The notes under the pieces: generated by a model
Databases searched by the model: none
The model's input: only the letters and a program-made list of their open reading frames with translations
Told to the model about the DNA's origin: nothing
Made by a program: the position numbers and the translations under genes
In this document: in pieces, positions 16,083 through 22,863 of the stretch
Numbering within the stretch: the first letter of the stretch is position 1
Layout of the letters: each line of letters starts with the position of its first letter
Origin: Fusobacterium necrophorum subsp. necrophorum
GTDB lineage: Bacteria > Fusobacteriota > Fusobacteriia > Fusobacteriales > Fusobacteriaceae
NCBI RefSeq assembly: GCF_004006635.1
Contig: NZ_CP034842.1
Coordinates: forward strand, 496,001 to 560,000
Direction of reading: 5' to 3'
Length of the DNA: 64,000 bases

Positions 16083-17493
16083 AGAATATTGGGAAAAACG
16101 GCAACATGAGAGAGAGGCGAAGGCTTATTCAAGTATATTAGAAGTGGAGAAAGAGTATAAAGAGGCTTTAGAGCGGGCAAGAATAAATATAAGCAAGAAT
16201 ATAGCGTATATTAGCGATAAGTACATGAAAGATAACAGATTGTCACATAACAAAGCTATGAAATTATTGCTTGGAGATGATTATAAAGCGTGGAAAAGAG
16301 ATTTGCATAATTACATGAAAGAATGGAAACAGTTAAAAAGAACAGCTCCATGGGAAGCGAGAAAATTATGGCTTGAAATAGAAACATTGTCTGCAAGAAG
16401 TCGTATGAATGTACTAGATACTCTAAGAGCACAGATAGACTATGAACTTATACAAGTTTCTGATAAAGCAGTACAAGCTACTGGAAAAGCTTTGTTTGCA
16501 GTTTATGGCAATACGTATCAAGAAGTCGTGAAAGATCTAGGGGTGAAATCTATGTTCTCAGAAAATATGGTGAAAGCAGTGATTGACCGTCCTTGGAGTG
16601 GAGCAAACTATTCTAGCAGGCTTTGGGGAAATTCTGAAAAATTAGCTAGAGTATTGAAGCAAGAAGTCGCAACCGGACTGATACAAGGAATCAATCTAAA
16701 AACAATGGGAAAGCGTATATCGGATAGAATCGAAGGAGCGAAAAAGAATGATGTGGAAAGGCTTTTAAGAACGGAAGTTAATTATACGATGAACCAAGCC
16801 ACGCTAGACGGCTATAGGGATGCTAAGATTGAGAAATATACTTTTGATGCAACGTTAGATAGTAGAACAAGCCAAATTTGTGCAGGATTGAATGGAGAAA
16901 CGTTCGAATTAAGTAAGGCAGTCGTCGGAGTCAATTACCCGCCGATGCATCCTCGATGCAGAAGTACGACGACACCGGTGATTGACTTTGAGGCTTTAGG
17001 AAAGCAGTTGCAAAGAAAAGAAGAAAGTGATAAACTGACAGAAGAAGAATTCTTAGCAGTAAGAAAATACATCGGAGGACAATCTTATGCTTTAAACGAG
17101 TCTTTGAGAAACAGAAGAGAGCTATCCGATGATTATAAGCAGTGGTCTCGAGATCTGGATAAAGCTCTAGATAAAATGCCAAAATATCAGGGGGAAGTTA
17201 CTCGTAGTATAGGTTTCTTTGGACAAAAAGAACAGCTGAAAGAATTTCTACAAATACATAAAGTCGGGGAAGATGTTGAATATCCTGCATACACCTCTAC
17301 TACAAAAGGAGAAATCTACAATCCTGATGCAGATATACTCGTAAAAATTAAATCAAAATCGGGGAGAGATATATCAAGCATGAATAAAGAAGAACAAGAG
17401 ATTGTATATCCAAGAAATTCAAAATTCACAGTAGTCAACTTCAAAGTAAATTATGGGAAATACGAAATCGAAATGGAGGAAAAAGATGAGTAA
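16066..17493 (+). CDS. Minor head protein (Mu gpF/SPP1 gp7-like) fused to an ADP-ribosyltransferase-like domain
   Basis: From ATG 16066, served by GGAG at 16053-16056, the protein has 475 residues; ATGs at 16060 and 16075 are alternatives. Residues about 230-305 form the Mu gpF-like domain, RLLRTEVNYTMNQATLDGY then YPPMHPRCRSTTTPV. Residues about 355-475 are separate and match the R-S-E class of ADP-ribosyltransferases: Arg 380 in GEVTRSIGFF, Ser-Thr-Thr 411-413 in AYTSTTKGE, and Glu 443 and 445 in KEEQEIVYPRN (E-x-E). Such fusions occur in several phages, where the toxin-like domain may be packaged in the head and enter the next host with the DNA. The target is unknown. Confidence 0.85.
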   Translation: MAKMSKEYWEKRQHEREAKAYSSILEVEKEYKEALERARINISKNIAYISDKYMKDNRLSHNKAMKLLLGDDYKAWKRDLHNYMKEWKQLKRTAPWEARKLWLEIETLSARSRMNVLDTLRAQIDYELIQVSDKAVQATGKALFAVYGNTYQEVVKDLGVKSMFSENMVKAVIDRPWSGANYSSRLWGNSEKLARVLKQEVATGLIQGINLKTMGKRISDRIEGAKKNDVERLLRTEVNYTMNQATLDGYRDAKIEKYTFDATLDSRTSQICAGLNGETFELSKAVVGVNYPPMHPRCRSTTTPVIDFEALGKQLQRKEESDKLTEEEFLAVRKYIGGQSYALNESLRNRRELSDDYKQWSRDLDKALDKMPKYQGEVTRSIGFFGQKEQLKEFLQIHKVGEDVEYPAYTSTTKGEIYNPDADILVKIKSKSGRDISSMNKEEQEIVYPRNSKFTVVNFKVNYGKYEIEMEEKDE

Positions 17494-17680
17494 AGAAAAA
17501 CGATTTTCAGATGATCGTTGGAATTTCATTCCTGCGTGTGAAGTGATAGGTCATACAAATACATCGTATGAGAATGAATTATCAGGATTGTGCGAAATGA
17601 TGAAAACAGGATTGTTTGACGAGGAATGGTATCAAAAAGAACTGAAAATCATCAAAGAAAGGTACGGTATAAAAGAATAA
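17486..17680 (+). CDS. Small unknown protein coupled to the ART-bearing head gene
   Basis: Sixty-four residues from ATG 17486 (MSKEKRFSDDRWNFIPACEV onward). ATGGAGGAAAAAG gives the ribosome site, and the ATGAGTAA overlap with the previous stop couples the two genes. It is mildly acidic in the middle and helical at the end (EEWYQKELKIIKERYGI). No family is recognised. Its position directly after a toxin-like ART domain makes an immunity, chaperone or packaging partner possible, but nothing in the sequence proves this. Confidence 0.5.
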   Translation: MSKEKRFSDDRWNFIPACEVIGHTNTSYENELSGLCEMMKTGLFDEEWYQKELKIIKERYGIKE

Positions 17681-17695
17681 AATTCGTACTTAAAT

Positions 17696-17723
17696 TTGAC
17701 AAATAAGCAAAATATAGTACAAA
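17696..17723 (+). promoter_or_regulatory. Candidate promoter of the cargo island
   Basis: TTGACA at 17696-17701 and TACAAA at 17718-17723 are 16 bases apart. It lies between the head gene cluster and the secreted-peptide gene, so the cargo genes can be expressed in the lysogen. Confidence 0.5.
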
Positions 17724-17758
17724 TAGAATGTAATCAAAATTATTAGGGAGATGTTAGA

Positions 17759-17956
17759 ATGAAGAGATTAGTTTGTGTGCTGATGTTGCTGCTGTCATTT
17801 TCGGTCTTAGCGGAAACAGTGTATATTACACCAACAGGGAAGAAATATCATCCGAGTAAGACTTGTCCTGGGTTATCGAGGGCGAAAAAGATTATTCCGA
17901 TTGAAAGAAGTGAAGCGGAAGCAAGAGGATATACACCTTGTAAAAAAGGATATTAG
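17759..17956 (+). CDS. Small secreted protein with two-cysteine motif
   Basis: A 65-residue protein with a clear signal peptide (RLVCVLMLLLSFSVLA, cleavage after VLA). The mature part begins ETVYITPTGKKYHPSKTC and ends EAEARGYTPCKKGY. This TGKKYH...C...EA.ARGY.PC pattern is the small domain often found at the C-termini of secreted nucleases or as free secreted proteins, with His and two Cys that could bind metal or form a disulphide. AGGGAGATG precedes the start. It is cargo rather than virion machinery, perhaps acting at the cell envelope; function unproven. Confidence 0.65.
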   Translation: MKRLVCVLMLLLSFSVLAETVYITPTGKKYHPSKTCPGLSRAKKIIPIERSEAEARGYTPCKKGY

Positions 17957-17971
17957 GGAGGGGAATGTGAA

Positions 17972-18361
17972 ATGAAAAAATTATTGGTTGTTTTATGTCT
18001 ATCTTTAGGATTTACAGCTTGTAATCCTTTCAATATGGACGAAGTGGTTAATGAAGTTTCAAATCCATTTCGAGAGTACCCAGTTATTGAAAAGGAAGTA
18101 GTCGAAGAAGTGGAAAGAGGTATTTTGGATACAGAAGTTGGAGTCAACGGAATCATTAAAGAAAAGTCATCCGCTCATGTTATATCCTTGAAAAAAGTTG
18201 GAACATATGCGAGTGGAGAAGTTAGAATTTTAGGTACTTTAACTCCAGAAAAGCAAAAAGAATTAGGAATGAAAACGGATATTATGAATTATACCTGTAG
18301 ATTTGAATATAGCTATAAAACAAAGCGATATTCCTGGTTATCTGATTTTCCTAAATTTTAG
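17972..18361 (+). CDS. Small lipoprotein, prophage cargo
   Basis: A 129-residue lipoprotein. The signal peptide LLVVLCLSLGFTAC ends in a lipobox with Cys 17. The mature protein starts NPFNMDEVVNEV and has an acidic region (EKEVVEEVERGILDTEVGV) then a beta-rich C-terminal part (GEVRILGTLTPEKQKELG and following). It lies 15 bases after the secreted peptide gene, with GGGAGGGGAATG as ribosome site, and shares its promoter. Surface lipoproteins carried by prophages often block superinfection by related phages or alter the host surface. That role is inferred from location only. Confidence 0.7.
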   Translation: MKKLLVVLCLSLGFTACNPFNMDEVVNEVSNPFREYPVIEKEVVEEVERGILDTEVGVNGIIKEKSSAHVISLKKVGTYASGEVRILGTLTPEKQKELGMKTDIMNYTCRFEYSYKTKRYSWLSDFPKF

Positions 18362-18367
18362 TTGCTA

Positions 18368-18400
18368 GAAGAGCCTTGTAATTGGGCTCTTTTCTTTTTA
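18368..18400 (+). terminator. Terminator after the lipoprotein gene
   Basis: AGAGCC (18370-18375) pairs with GGGCTCT (18384-18390) around TTGTAATT, and a T-rich run follows. It separates the two-gene secreted/lipoprotein unit from hicAB. Confidence 0.8.
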
Positions 18401-18412
18401 CAAAAATTTCTC

Positions 18413-18442
18413 TTGACTTTTTTACACAAAATTGTGTACAAT
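18413..18442 (+). promoter_or_regulatory. hicAB promoter with built-in palindromic operator
   Basis: TTGACT (18413-18418) and TACAAT (18437-18442) are 18 bases apart. Between and overlapping the -10 lies TACACAA-AA-TTGTGTA (18423-18438), a palindrome placed exactly where a repressor would block RNA polymerase. HicB, which has a ribbon-helix-helix-like C-terminus, is the likely repressor. Confidence 0.72.
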
Positions 18443-18460
18443 ACAACTGAGGTGGTTGAT

Positions 18461-18652
18461 ATGCCGATGACGTCAACGGAAATGATTAAATTACTTCTTA
18501 AAAACGGATTCATAAGAATACCGGGTGGGAAAGGCTCCCATCAGAAGTTTTATAATCCGAGTACGGGCAAACAAACCGAAGTGTCTGACCATAAAAAAGA
18601 ATTGAAAAAAGGGACAGAACACAAAATCTTAAAGCAGGCAGGACTAAAATAG
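18461..18652 (+). CDS. hicA: HicA toxin (mRNA interferase)
   Basis: A 63-residue protein starting MPMTSTEMIKLLLKNG at 18461, after GAGGTGG. It has the HicA double-stranded RNA-binding-like fold pattern: a first helix, GFIRIPGGKGSHQKFYNP containing the catalytic His (SHQK), and a C-terminal KKGTEHKILKQAGL helix. HicA cleaves mRNA and is neutralised by HicB. A longer upstream in-frame start would run through the promoter and is rejected. Carried on a prophage, such a pair may stabilise the prophage or provide anti-phage defence. Confidence 0.92.
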   Translation: MPMTSTEMIKLLLKNGFIRIPGGKGSHQKFYNPSTGKQTEVSDHKKELKKGTEHKILKQAGLK

Positions 18653-18685
18653 TCCTGTTTGCCACCTCAAAAAGGAGGAATGAAA

Positions 18686-19114
18686 ATGCTAGTTGTATAT
18701 CCTGCAATTTTTCACAAAGCAGTTGAAGGAGGCTATATTGTGTGTTTTCCTGACCTAGAGAATGGAGCTACTGAGGGAGAAACACTAGAAGAAGCTATGA
18801 GAATGGCGGAAGATTATATAGGAACATGGTTGTATGATGATTTTGTTTCAAAAAAAGAATTTCCAAAAGCGAGTAATATTCTTGATATATCTTTAGAGGT
18901 TGAAGAAGAAGAAAAAGAATATATCGTCGAGGGCGAAAGCTTTAAGACTTTAATAAGTTTGGATATTAAAAAATATGTTCAGGAATGCAAAAATGAAATT
19001 GTCCGAAAAAATGTATCGATTCCTAGTTGGATGAATGAAATGGCAAAAAATTATAACTTAAATTTCTCAAGCTTATTGCAACAAGCTATAAAGAAAGAGT
19101 TAGAAATTGAATAA
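18686..19114 (+). CDS. hicB: HicB antitoxin
   Basis: Starting at ATG 18686, seven bases after AAGGAGG, the protein has 142 residues; the ATG at 18680 is too close to the ribosome site. The N-terminal half is the HicB fold (VVYPAIFHKAVEGGYIVCFP, then GATEGETLEEAMRMAEDYI). The C-terminal part (VSIPSWMNEMAKNYNLNFSS, then LLQQAIKKEL) is a ribbon-helix-helix-like DNA-binding domain. It should bind HicA and repress its own operon through the palindrome at 18423-18438. Order toxin then antitoxin is normal for hicAB. Confidence 0.92.
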   Translation: MLVVYPAIFHKAVEGGYIVCFPDLENGATEGETLEEAMRMAEDYIGTWLYDDFVSKKEFPKASNILDISLEVEEEEKEYIVEGESFKTLISLDIKKYVQECKNEIVRKNVSIPSWMNEMAKNYNLNFSSLLQQAIKKELEIE

Positions 19115-19126
19115 AAATCATTGTCA

Positions 19127-19161
19127 GAAAATTGCCTCATAAAATTTGGGGTAATTTTTTT
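19127..19161 (+). terminator. Terminator after hicB
   Basis: AATTGCCTC pairs with GGGGTAATT (two G-T pairs) around ATAAAATTT, followed by a run of nine T before AAAATC. Confidence 0.75.
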
Positions 19162-19172
19162 TTTAAAATCTC

Positions 19173-19202
19173 TTGACTTTTCATTTTGTATAAAGGTATA
19201 GT
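19173..19202 (+). promoter_or_regulatory. Promoter of the 282-residue unknown gene
   Basis: TTGACT (19173-19178) and TATAGT (19197-19202) are separated by 18 bases, the same spacing and -35 as the hicAB and tail-region cargo promoters. It lies 33 bases before the ATG. Confidence 0.7.
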
Positions 19203-19235
19203 TTTAGTAAAGTCAAAGGAGGAAAGGGGTTAAAA

Positions 19236-20084
19236 ATGTTGAAAATTTGTGATGAAAATAAGGAAAGTATAAAATTTAGATTTTTAGGAAGCAATGAAAT
19301 TGGAGCTAGAGAATTATCAAAGTTTTTAGAAGCCACTGTTTCAACATTTGAAAAGATTGTTTCCAATTCAGAAGAAGAAACATATATTAAACTTAATATT
19401 TCTTCAGTGGAAAAAGGAGGCTTTTTAATTGTATTAACTTCTATAGTAACTAAAATTCCAAAGTTTTTTGAAACTGTTAAGAATTCTAAAGAAGTAATTG
19501 CTACTTTTAAAGAATGTTTAGAAATAAAAGAAAAATTAAAAGATAAAAAGGTACAAGTTAAGGGTGACGGTTTGTATAAAGATGGTGTAAAAATTCAAAA
19601 TTATTACTATAAACCGACAATATATATTATGCAAGATCCTGAAAGAAGAAAAGAAGTAGACAAAGCTATTTGTAATTTTGGAGAAAATTTGCCAAGTAGT
19701 CGAGAACTTAACATAGAAACAGAGATGGGAAACCTAGAAATAAATACAGAAATCAAAGACTTGATAAAAACTCCTTTAGTAATAGAAGAAGAGAAAGAAG
19801 TTATTGAAAAGGACATTTACATTAGAACGGTTACTATCAAGATTCCAAACTTAGAAATGAGTGGACAATGGACTGTTAAAACAGACCATGACATTAAAGT
19901 GAATATATTAGATGAAAATTTTAAGAAGAAAGTTCTACAAAGAAAATTTGCTTTTTCTTCGGGGCAAAAAATTAAAGTAAAAATAGAAGAAATTAGAATT
20001 ACAAATGGAAGTAAAGAAACAATTCATTACAATATAATGGAGGTTCTAGAACTGGAAGAAAATACACAATCCGCTTTATTTTAA
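19236..20084 (+). CDS. Unknown cargo protein
   Basis: A 282-residue soluble protein. Residues 1-60 (ESIKFRFLGSNEIGARELSK, FLEATVSTFEKIV) resemble the opening of proteins annotated only as hypothetical in mobile elements. The middle includes a hydrophobic helix (GGFLIVLTSIVTKIPKFFETV). The second half is beta-rich and looks like a ligand-binding or SH3-like barrel (TVTIKIPNLEMSGQWTVKTD, KIKVKIEEI). GGAGGAAAGGGG supports the start. It has its own promoter and terminator, so it is an independent cassette in the cargo island. A defence or exclusion role is a reasonable guess from location and nothing more. Confidence 0.5.
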   Translation: MLKICDENKESIKFRFLGSNEIGARELSKFLEATVSTFEKIVSNSEEETYIKLNISSVEKGGFLIVLTSIVTKIPKFFETVKNSKEVIATFKECLEIKEKLKDKKVQVKGDGLYKDGVKIQNYYYKPTIYIMQDPERRKEVDKAICNFGENLPSSRELNIETEMGNLEINTEIKDLIKTPLVIEEEKEVIEKDIYIRTVTIKIPNLEMSGQWTVKTDHDIKVNILDENFKKKVLQRKFAFSSGQKIKVKIEEIRITNGSKETIHYNIMEVLELEENTQSALF

Positions 20085-20110
20085 AAAACAGATTTTTTCT
20101 GTTTTTTTTT
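20083..20110 (+). terminator. Terminator used as IS insertion site (copy 1)
   Basis: AAAAAACAGA (20083-20092) pairs with TCTGTTTTTT (20098-20107) with a T-run to 20110. The left end of the insertion sequence begins immediately after this T-run. Confidence 0.8.
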
Positions 20111-21555
20111 ATTCTTTAGGAAATTATAAATGGAAAGAAGGAGTAAAATGTTTAAAAAAAATGTAGAGTTGAAGAAGGAAAAAGATGAAAAAAAAGAAAA
20201 AATATTTTTTTGCACGCGAAAAAACCTAATGAAATATTAGGTTTTGGAAAGATATGAGATGTGAATTTTTCTTCCATACCAGCGTACCGTGATGTAAAGT
20301 TCTTTTTTCCTCATGGGGATATGGCAATTTGGGCATAGGAAAGGATGTATTTGAAAATTTTCTAGCATGGAGTTGACATAAAAGGAAAAAGGATTCTTCT
20401 TTTTCTTTTTTTGTAAGAATGCCATATGTATTTTTAAAGTATCTGATTTTCTACGCGCATAAAAACCAAAACGAGAAATCATTTTAAAATGTTTTGGGGG
20501 AAGATGAATCAATACTTGTTGAATAAATTTTTCTCGAGACATGGTGATATATGTTTTTTTTTTGTGATTTGCCAAATCATGAAAAAAGAAAGTTACTTCT
20601 TTTTCTGTAACATTCACGATTTTGTAATCAGCGATCGGAGCACGCGCAAGATATCTACCTAGATATTTCAAGAGTCCTTCCGCAGAATTGACTTCTTGTC
20701 TTCCCACCGAGAAAAAAAGTCGTGCATTTTCTTTGTAGAGTTTATTGGCTACTTGTTTTGCTTTTTCTTTCCAGATGGGATCTTGATAATTTCCGGATTG
20801 AATGAGTTGTAAGACGATAAATTTCCATTGATTCGCAATGACATCTACATGAAAATAGTCTAATTTTTTCCATACAAAACGTTTATTAAATCCTCCCAAA
20901 GAAATGAGTGCATGCACATGAGGATTCCATTTTAAGTCTCTGCCAAAGGTATGAATTACAGTTATGAGTCCATAGTGTACAATATCAGATTCTGTAAAAT
21001 AGTTTTTGGAATATTTCCCAATTTTCTTTTTTCTTTTTCGTTTTTTATGAGTATTCTGAAACTGATAATCAAAGATTTGTTTGATTCCTAAAGTAAGTTT
21101 GTGTAGTAAAGAACGATCTAAGCAAAAAAAAGGTCTACATTCCTTAGGAATTGTGAAGAGTAGATGTCTATGAGGAACATTTAGAAGTTCATTTGTTATT
21201 TTTTGTGCCCAGACTTTAGAATATTTATATCCACAGGTAGGACAAAGTCTAGTTTTACAAGTAATTGGGAATTTATGAGTAAGCCCACATTGAGGACAAG
21301 CAAAAGAGACGAAAGCTTTTTGATAATCAGCACAAAGTAAAAAAGCATTGAAAGATTTTATGAGGTGGAGAAAATGCGCAGGAGAAAAAAAAGGTTGGAT
21401 ATTTTGTAAAATATGTGGTAAATTAGAGGTAAGGAATAGGTCTTTTAACATAGGATCGCCTTCTTTCTGTAAATTTAGGTGTGGTAACTTTATTTTACAG
21501 AAAAAATCAGCCGATTGGAAGAGATTTTTTAAATCTCCAATCGGCTTTTTTTATT
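20111..21555 (-). mobile_element. IS91-like (HUH) insertion sequence, copy 1
   Basis: The 1,445-base segment matches 40536-41981 except for one extra A in a poly-A run of the second copy. The left end is ATTCTTTAGGAAATTATAAA and the right end is CCAATCGGC then TTTTTTTATT. The right end carries an imperfect hairpin (AGCCGATTGG with CCAATCGGCT, and AGATTT with AAATCT, with an AAG bulge). A second inverted repeat (TTTCTGTAAAAT and ATTTACAGAAA on the minus strand) precedes the transposase. TTTTTTTATT occurs at both boundaries. Boundaries were inferred by comparing the copies and may be off by a few bases. Confidence 0.85.
20237..21451 (-). CDS. IS91-like HUH transposase, copy 1
   Basis: A 404-residue transposase. 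The N-terminal zinc-binding domain shows FACPQCGLTHKFPITCKTRLC then PTCGYKYSK (Cys pairs at about 53-80). The catalytic HUH motif lies in GRDLKWNPHVHALISLGG. The conserved tyrosine segment is YLGRYLARAPIADYKI, and a closing zinc-ribbon-like CPNCHIPMRKKE is near the C-terminus. These are the parts of IS91-family rolling-circle transposases. A minus-strand hairpin with T-run (20221-20245, CCTAAT/ATTAGG) ends transcription. The protein is identical to the copy at 40663-41877, so both probably moved recently and are functional. Confidence 0.9.
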   Translation of the reverse strand: MLKDLFLTSNLPHILQNIQPFFSPAHFLHLIKSFNAFLLCADYQKAFVSFACPQCGLTHKFPITCKTRLCPTCGYKYSKVWAQKITNELLNVPHRHLLFTIPKECRPFFCLDRSLLHKLTLGIKQIFDYQFQNTHKKRKRKKKIGKYSKNYFTESDIVHYGLITVIHTFGRDLKWNPHVHALISLGGFNKRFVWKKLDYFHVDVIANQWKFIVLQLIQSGNYQDPIWKEKAKQVANKLYKENARLFFSVGRQEVNSAEGLLKYLGRYLARAPIADYKIVNVTEKEVTFFFHDLANHKKKTYITMSREKFIQQVLIHLPPKHFKMISRFGFYARRKSDTLKIHMAFLQKKKKKNPFSFYVNSMLENFQIHPFLCPNCHIPMRKKELYITVRWYGRKIHISYLSKT

Positions 21556-21561
21556 TTTTAC

Positions 21562-21608
21562 TTGACTTTAAACGTACGTTGTGATAATATAAGAATATAA
21601 CGTACGTA
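21562..21608 (+). promoter_or_regulatory. Promoter flanked by twin ACGTACGT operators
   Basis: TTGACT (21562-21567) is followed 17 bases later by TAATAT (21585-21590), with GATAAT as an alternative. Palindromes AACGTACGTT (21571-21580) and AACGTACGTA (21599-21608) sit between -35 and -10 and just after the -10, 28 bases apart centre to centre. This arrangement suggests tight repression, probably by the AbrB-like product encoded directly downstream. Confidence 0.65.
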
Positions 21609-21621
21609 AGGAGTGAAAGGG

Positions 21622-21798
21622 ATGAAAGAAAAAGTCATAAAAAAAGTAAACTTCAATAAAGGGGGTGCTGGTAATTATGTTCCTAGAATAGTATTAAATA
21701 CGGAATGGGTATCCGATATGGGTATAACGAAAGATAATAATGAAATTGAAATGAGTTATAATAAAGAAAAAAAAGAAATCTCTATAAAAAAGAAATAA
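21622..21798 (+). CDS. Small AbrB/MazE-like swapped-hairpin regulator
   Basis: Fifty-eight residues from ATG 21622, nine bases after AAGGAG; an in-frame GTG at 21613 is less well placed. The sequence KKVNFNKGGAGNYVPRIVLN followed by TEWVSDMGITKDNNEIEM and EKKEISIKKK has the SpoVT/AbrB pattern: a first strand, Pro-Arg-hydrophobic turn, a W-x-x-D-M-G-I helix, and a final strand. Such proteins are DNA-binding antitoxins or transition-state regulators. With no toxin next to it, it may act as a stand-alone repressor binding the ACGTACGT sites upstream. Confidence 0.65.
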   Translation: MKEKVIKKVNFNKGGAGNYVPRIVLNTEWVSDMGITKDNNEIEMSYNKEKKEISIKKK

Positions 21799-21801
21799 AA
21801 A

Positions 21802-21875
21802 GTCCCCACTCTTATCGTATAGACAAAATATGGGGACAAGTAGTACAAGACTACCTCAGCAAGTATATTGTACTA
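21802..21875 (+). other. Structured leader with two long-range inverted repeats
   Basis: GTCCCCA (21802-21808) can pair with TGGGGAC (21831-21837), and TAGTACAA (21841-21848) with TTGTACTA (21868-21875). The first follows the stop of the AbrB-like gene and the second lies 31 bases before the Rha gene. Neither has a T-run, so they look like RNA structures or operators rather than terminators. Confidence 0.4.
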
Positions 21876-21905
21876 TATTTTCCCCTTAAAAACAAGGAGG
21901 AAAAA

Positions 21906-22805
21906 ATGAACAATTTAGTAAAAGTGGAAAATAATAGTAAATATGGATTTGTAGTGTCAAGTAGAAATGTCTCAATTGTTGTGAAGAGAAGACATGATAA
22001 TGTTATGAGAGATATCGAAAAAATTATCACAGAGGGTAGCCCTCAAATTAGAGGGCTATTCATAAAGTCTGAATATATCGCAAGTAACGGGAAAAAGAAT
22101 AAGGAATATTTATTACTTAAAGACGGTGTTATATTATATTTGTTCAATGTTCAAGGTTTGTATGAGAAAAAAATGGCATACATCAACGAATTCAATCGAA
22201 TGGAACAAGCCCTAAGAAAGCCAAAGCAAACAAAGTTAGATTTTCAAAATCAAACTCCTATCCGAACCACTTGGAAAGGAGAACCGGTTATGGAAGTAGT
22301 ACAATTAAGTAAAATGACCGGAATTACAAATGGGAATATTCATTGGAGAGTTTATGGAAAGAAAGTAACTTTACGATACAAAGAGTTGCAAGAATACAAA
22401 CAGGAAAATAGGAAAGTAAATCATAAGGGCTATTCTGCAATCAGTATTCTATCAAAAGAAACAGTCATTACAATTTGTAAGAAATATGGTATCTACGAAA
22501 AGTACAAAGATTTCATTGAAAACTATTTCCGGGTAGATAACAGAATAGAGGATAAAACACCTAAGGTTCCTGTGGTGCGAGAGAATAAAGAACCATTCGA
22601 GGATAACTATTACAATCGAATGTTTGAATGTATGAAAGAGGCTTATATTATTGAGTCTAGAATTGAGAAAATCTATGAAGAGGAATTGTTACCGTTATAC
22701 AACAAAATTGAGGAATTAAATAGAGCGAAAAAGAATTGTCTAATTTCTCCCTTTAATGCCATGAAATATGGAAGTGTTTTAGGGAAAGCAAAATTAAATA
22801 AATAG
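21906..22805 (+). CDS. Rha-family phage regulator 1
   Basis: A 299-residue protein. The N-terminal 105 residues are a Rha domain: VKRRHDNVMRDIEKIITEG, then YLLLKDGVILYLFNVQG and AYINEFNRMEQALRKP. A second segment (residues about 115-200) contains LSKMTGITNGNIHWRVYG, a helix-turn-helix-like part, and the C-terminus is helical. Rha proteins interfere with or regulate phage development and are often present in lambdoid and low-GC phages. GGAGGAAAA precedes the start. A close functional relative with the same N-terminal domain follows, 58 bases downstream. Confidence 0.8.
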   Translation: MNNLVKVENNSKYGFVVSSRNVSIVVKRRHDNVMRDIEKIITEGSPQIRGLFIKSEYIASNGKKNKEYLLLKDGVILYLFNVQGLYEKKMAYINEFNRMEQALRKPKQTKLDFQNQTPIRTTWKGEPVMEVVQLSKMTGITNGNIHWRVYGKKVTLRYKELQEYKQENRKVNHKGYSAISILSKETVITICKKYGIYEKYKDFIENYFRVDNRIEDKTPKVPVVRENKEPFEDNYYNRMFECMKEAYIIESRIEKIYEEELLPLYNKIEELNRAKKNCLISPFNAMKYGSVLGKAKLNK

Positions 22806-22814
22806 TTTACACGA

Positions 22815-22842
22815 AGAGAGGTATTACAGCCTCTCTTTTTTT
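22815..22842 (+). terminator. Terminator between the two Rha genes
   Basis: AGAGAGG (22815-22821) pairs with CCTCTCT (22830-22836) around TATTACAG, followed by seven T. Confidence 0.8.
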
Positions 22843-22863
22843 ATGTCCAAAAGGAGGTAAAAT

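Noticed and set aside
20150..20242. A 30-residue + strand frame in the left end of the IS (MFKKNVELKKEKDEKK and on) with AAGGAG upstream
   Set aside because: The second copy has one extra A in the poly-A run, which breaks the frame; the rest of the IS is identical, so the peptide is not under selection.
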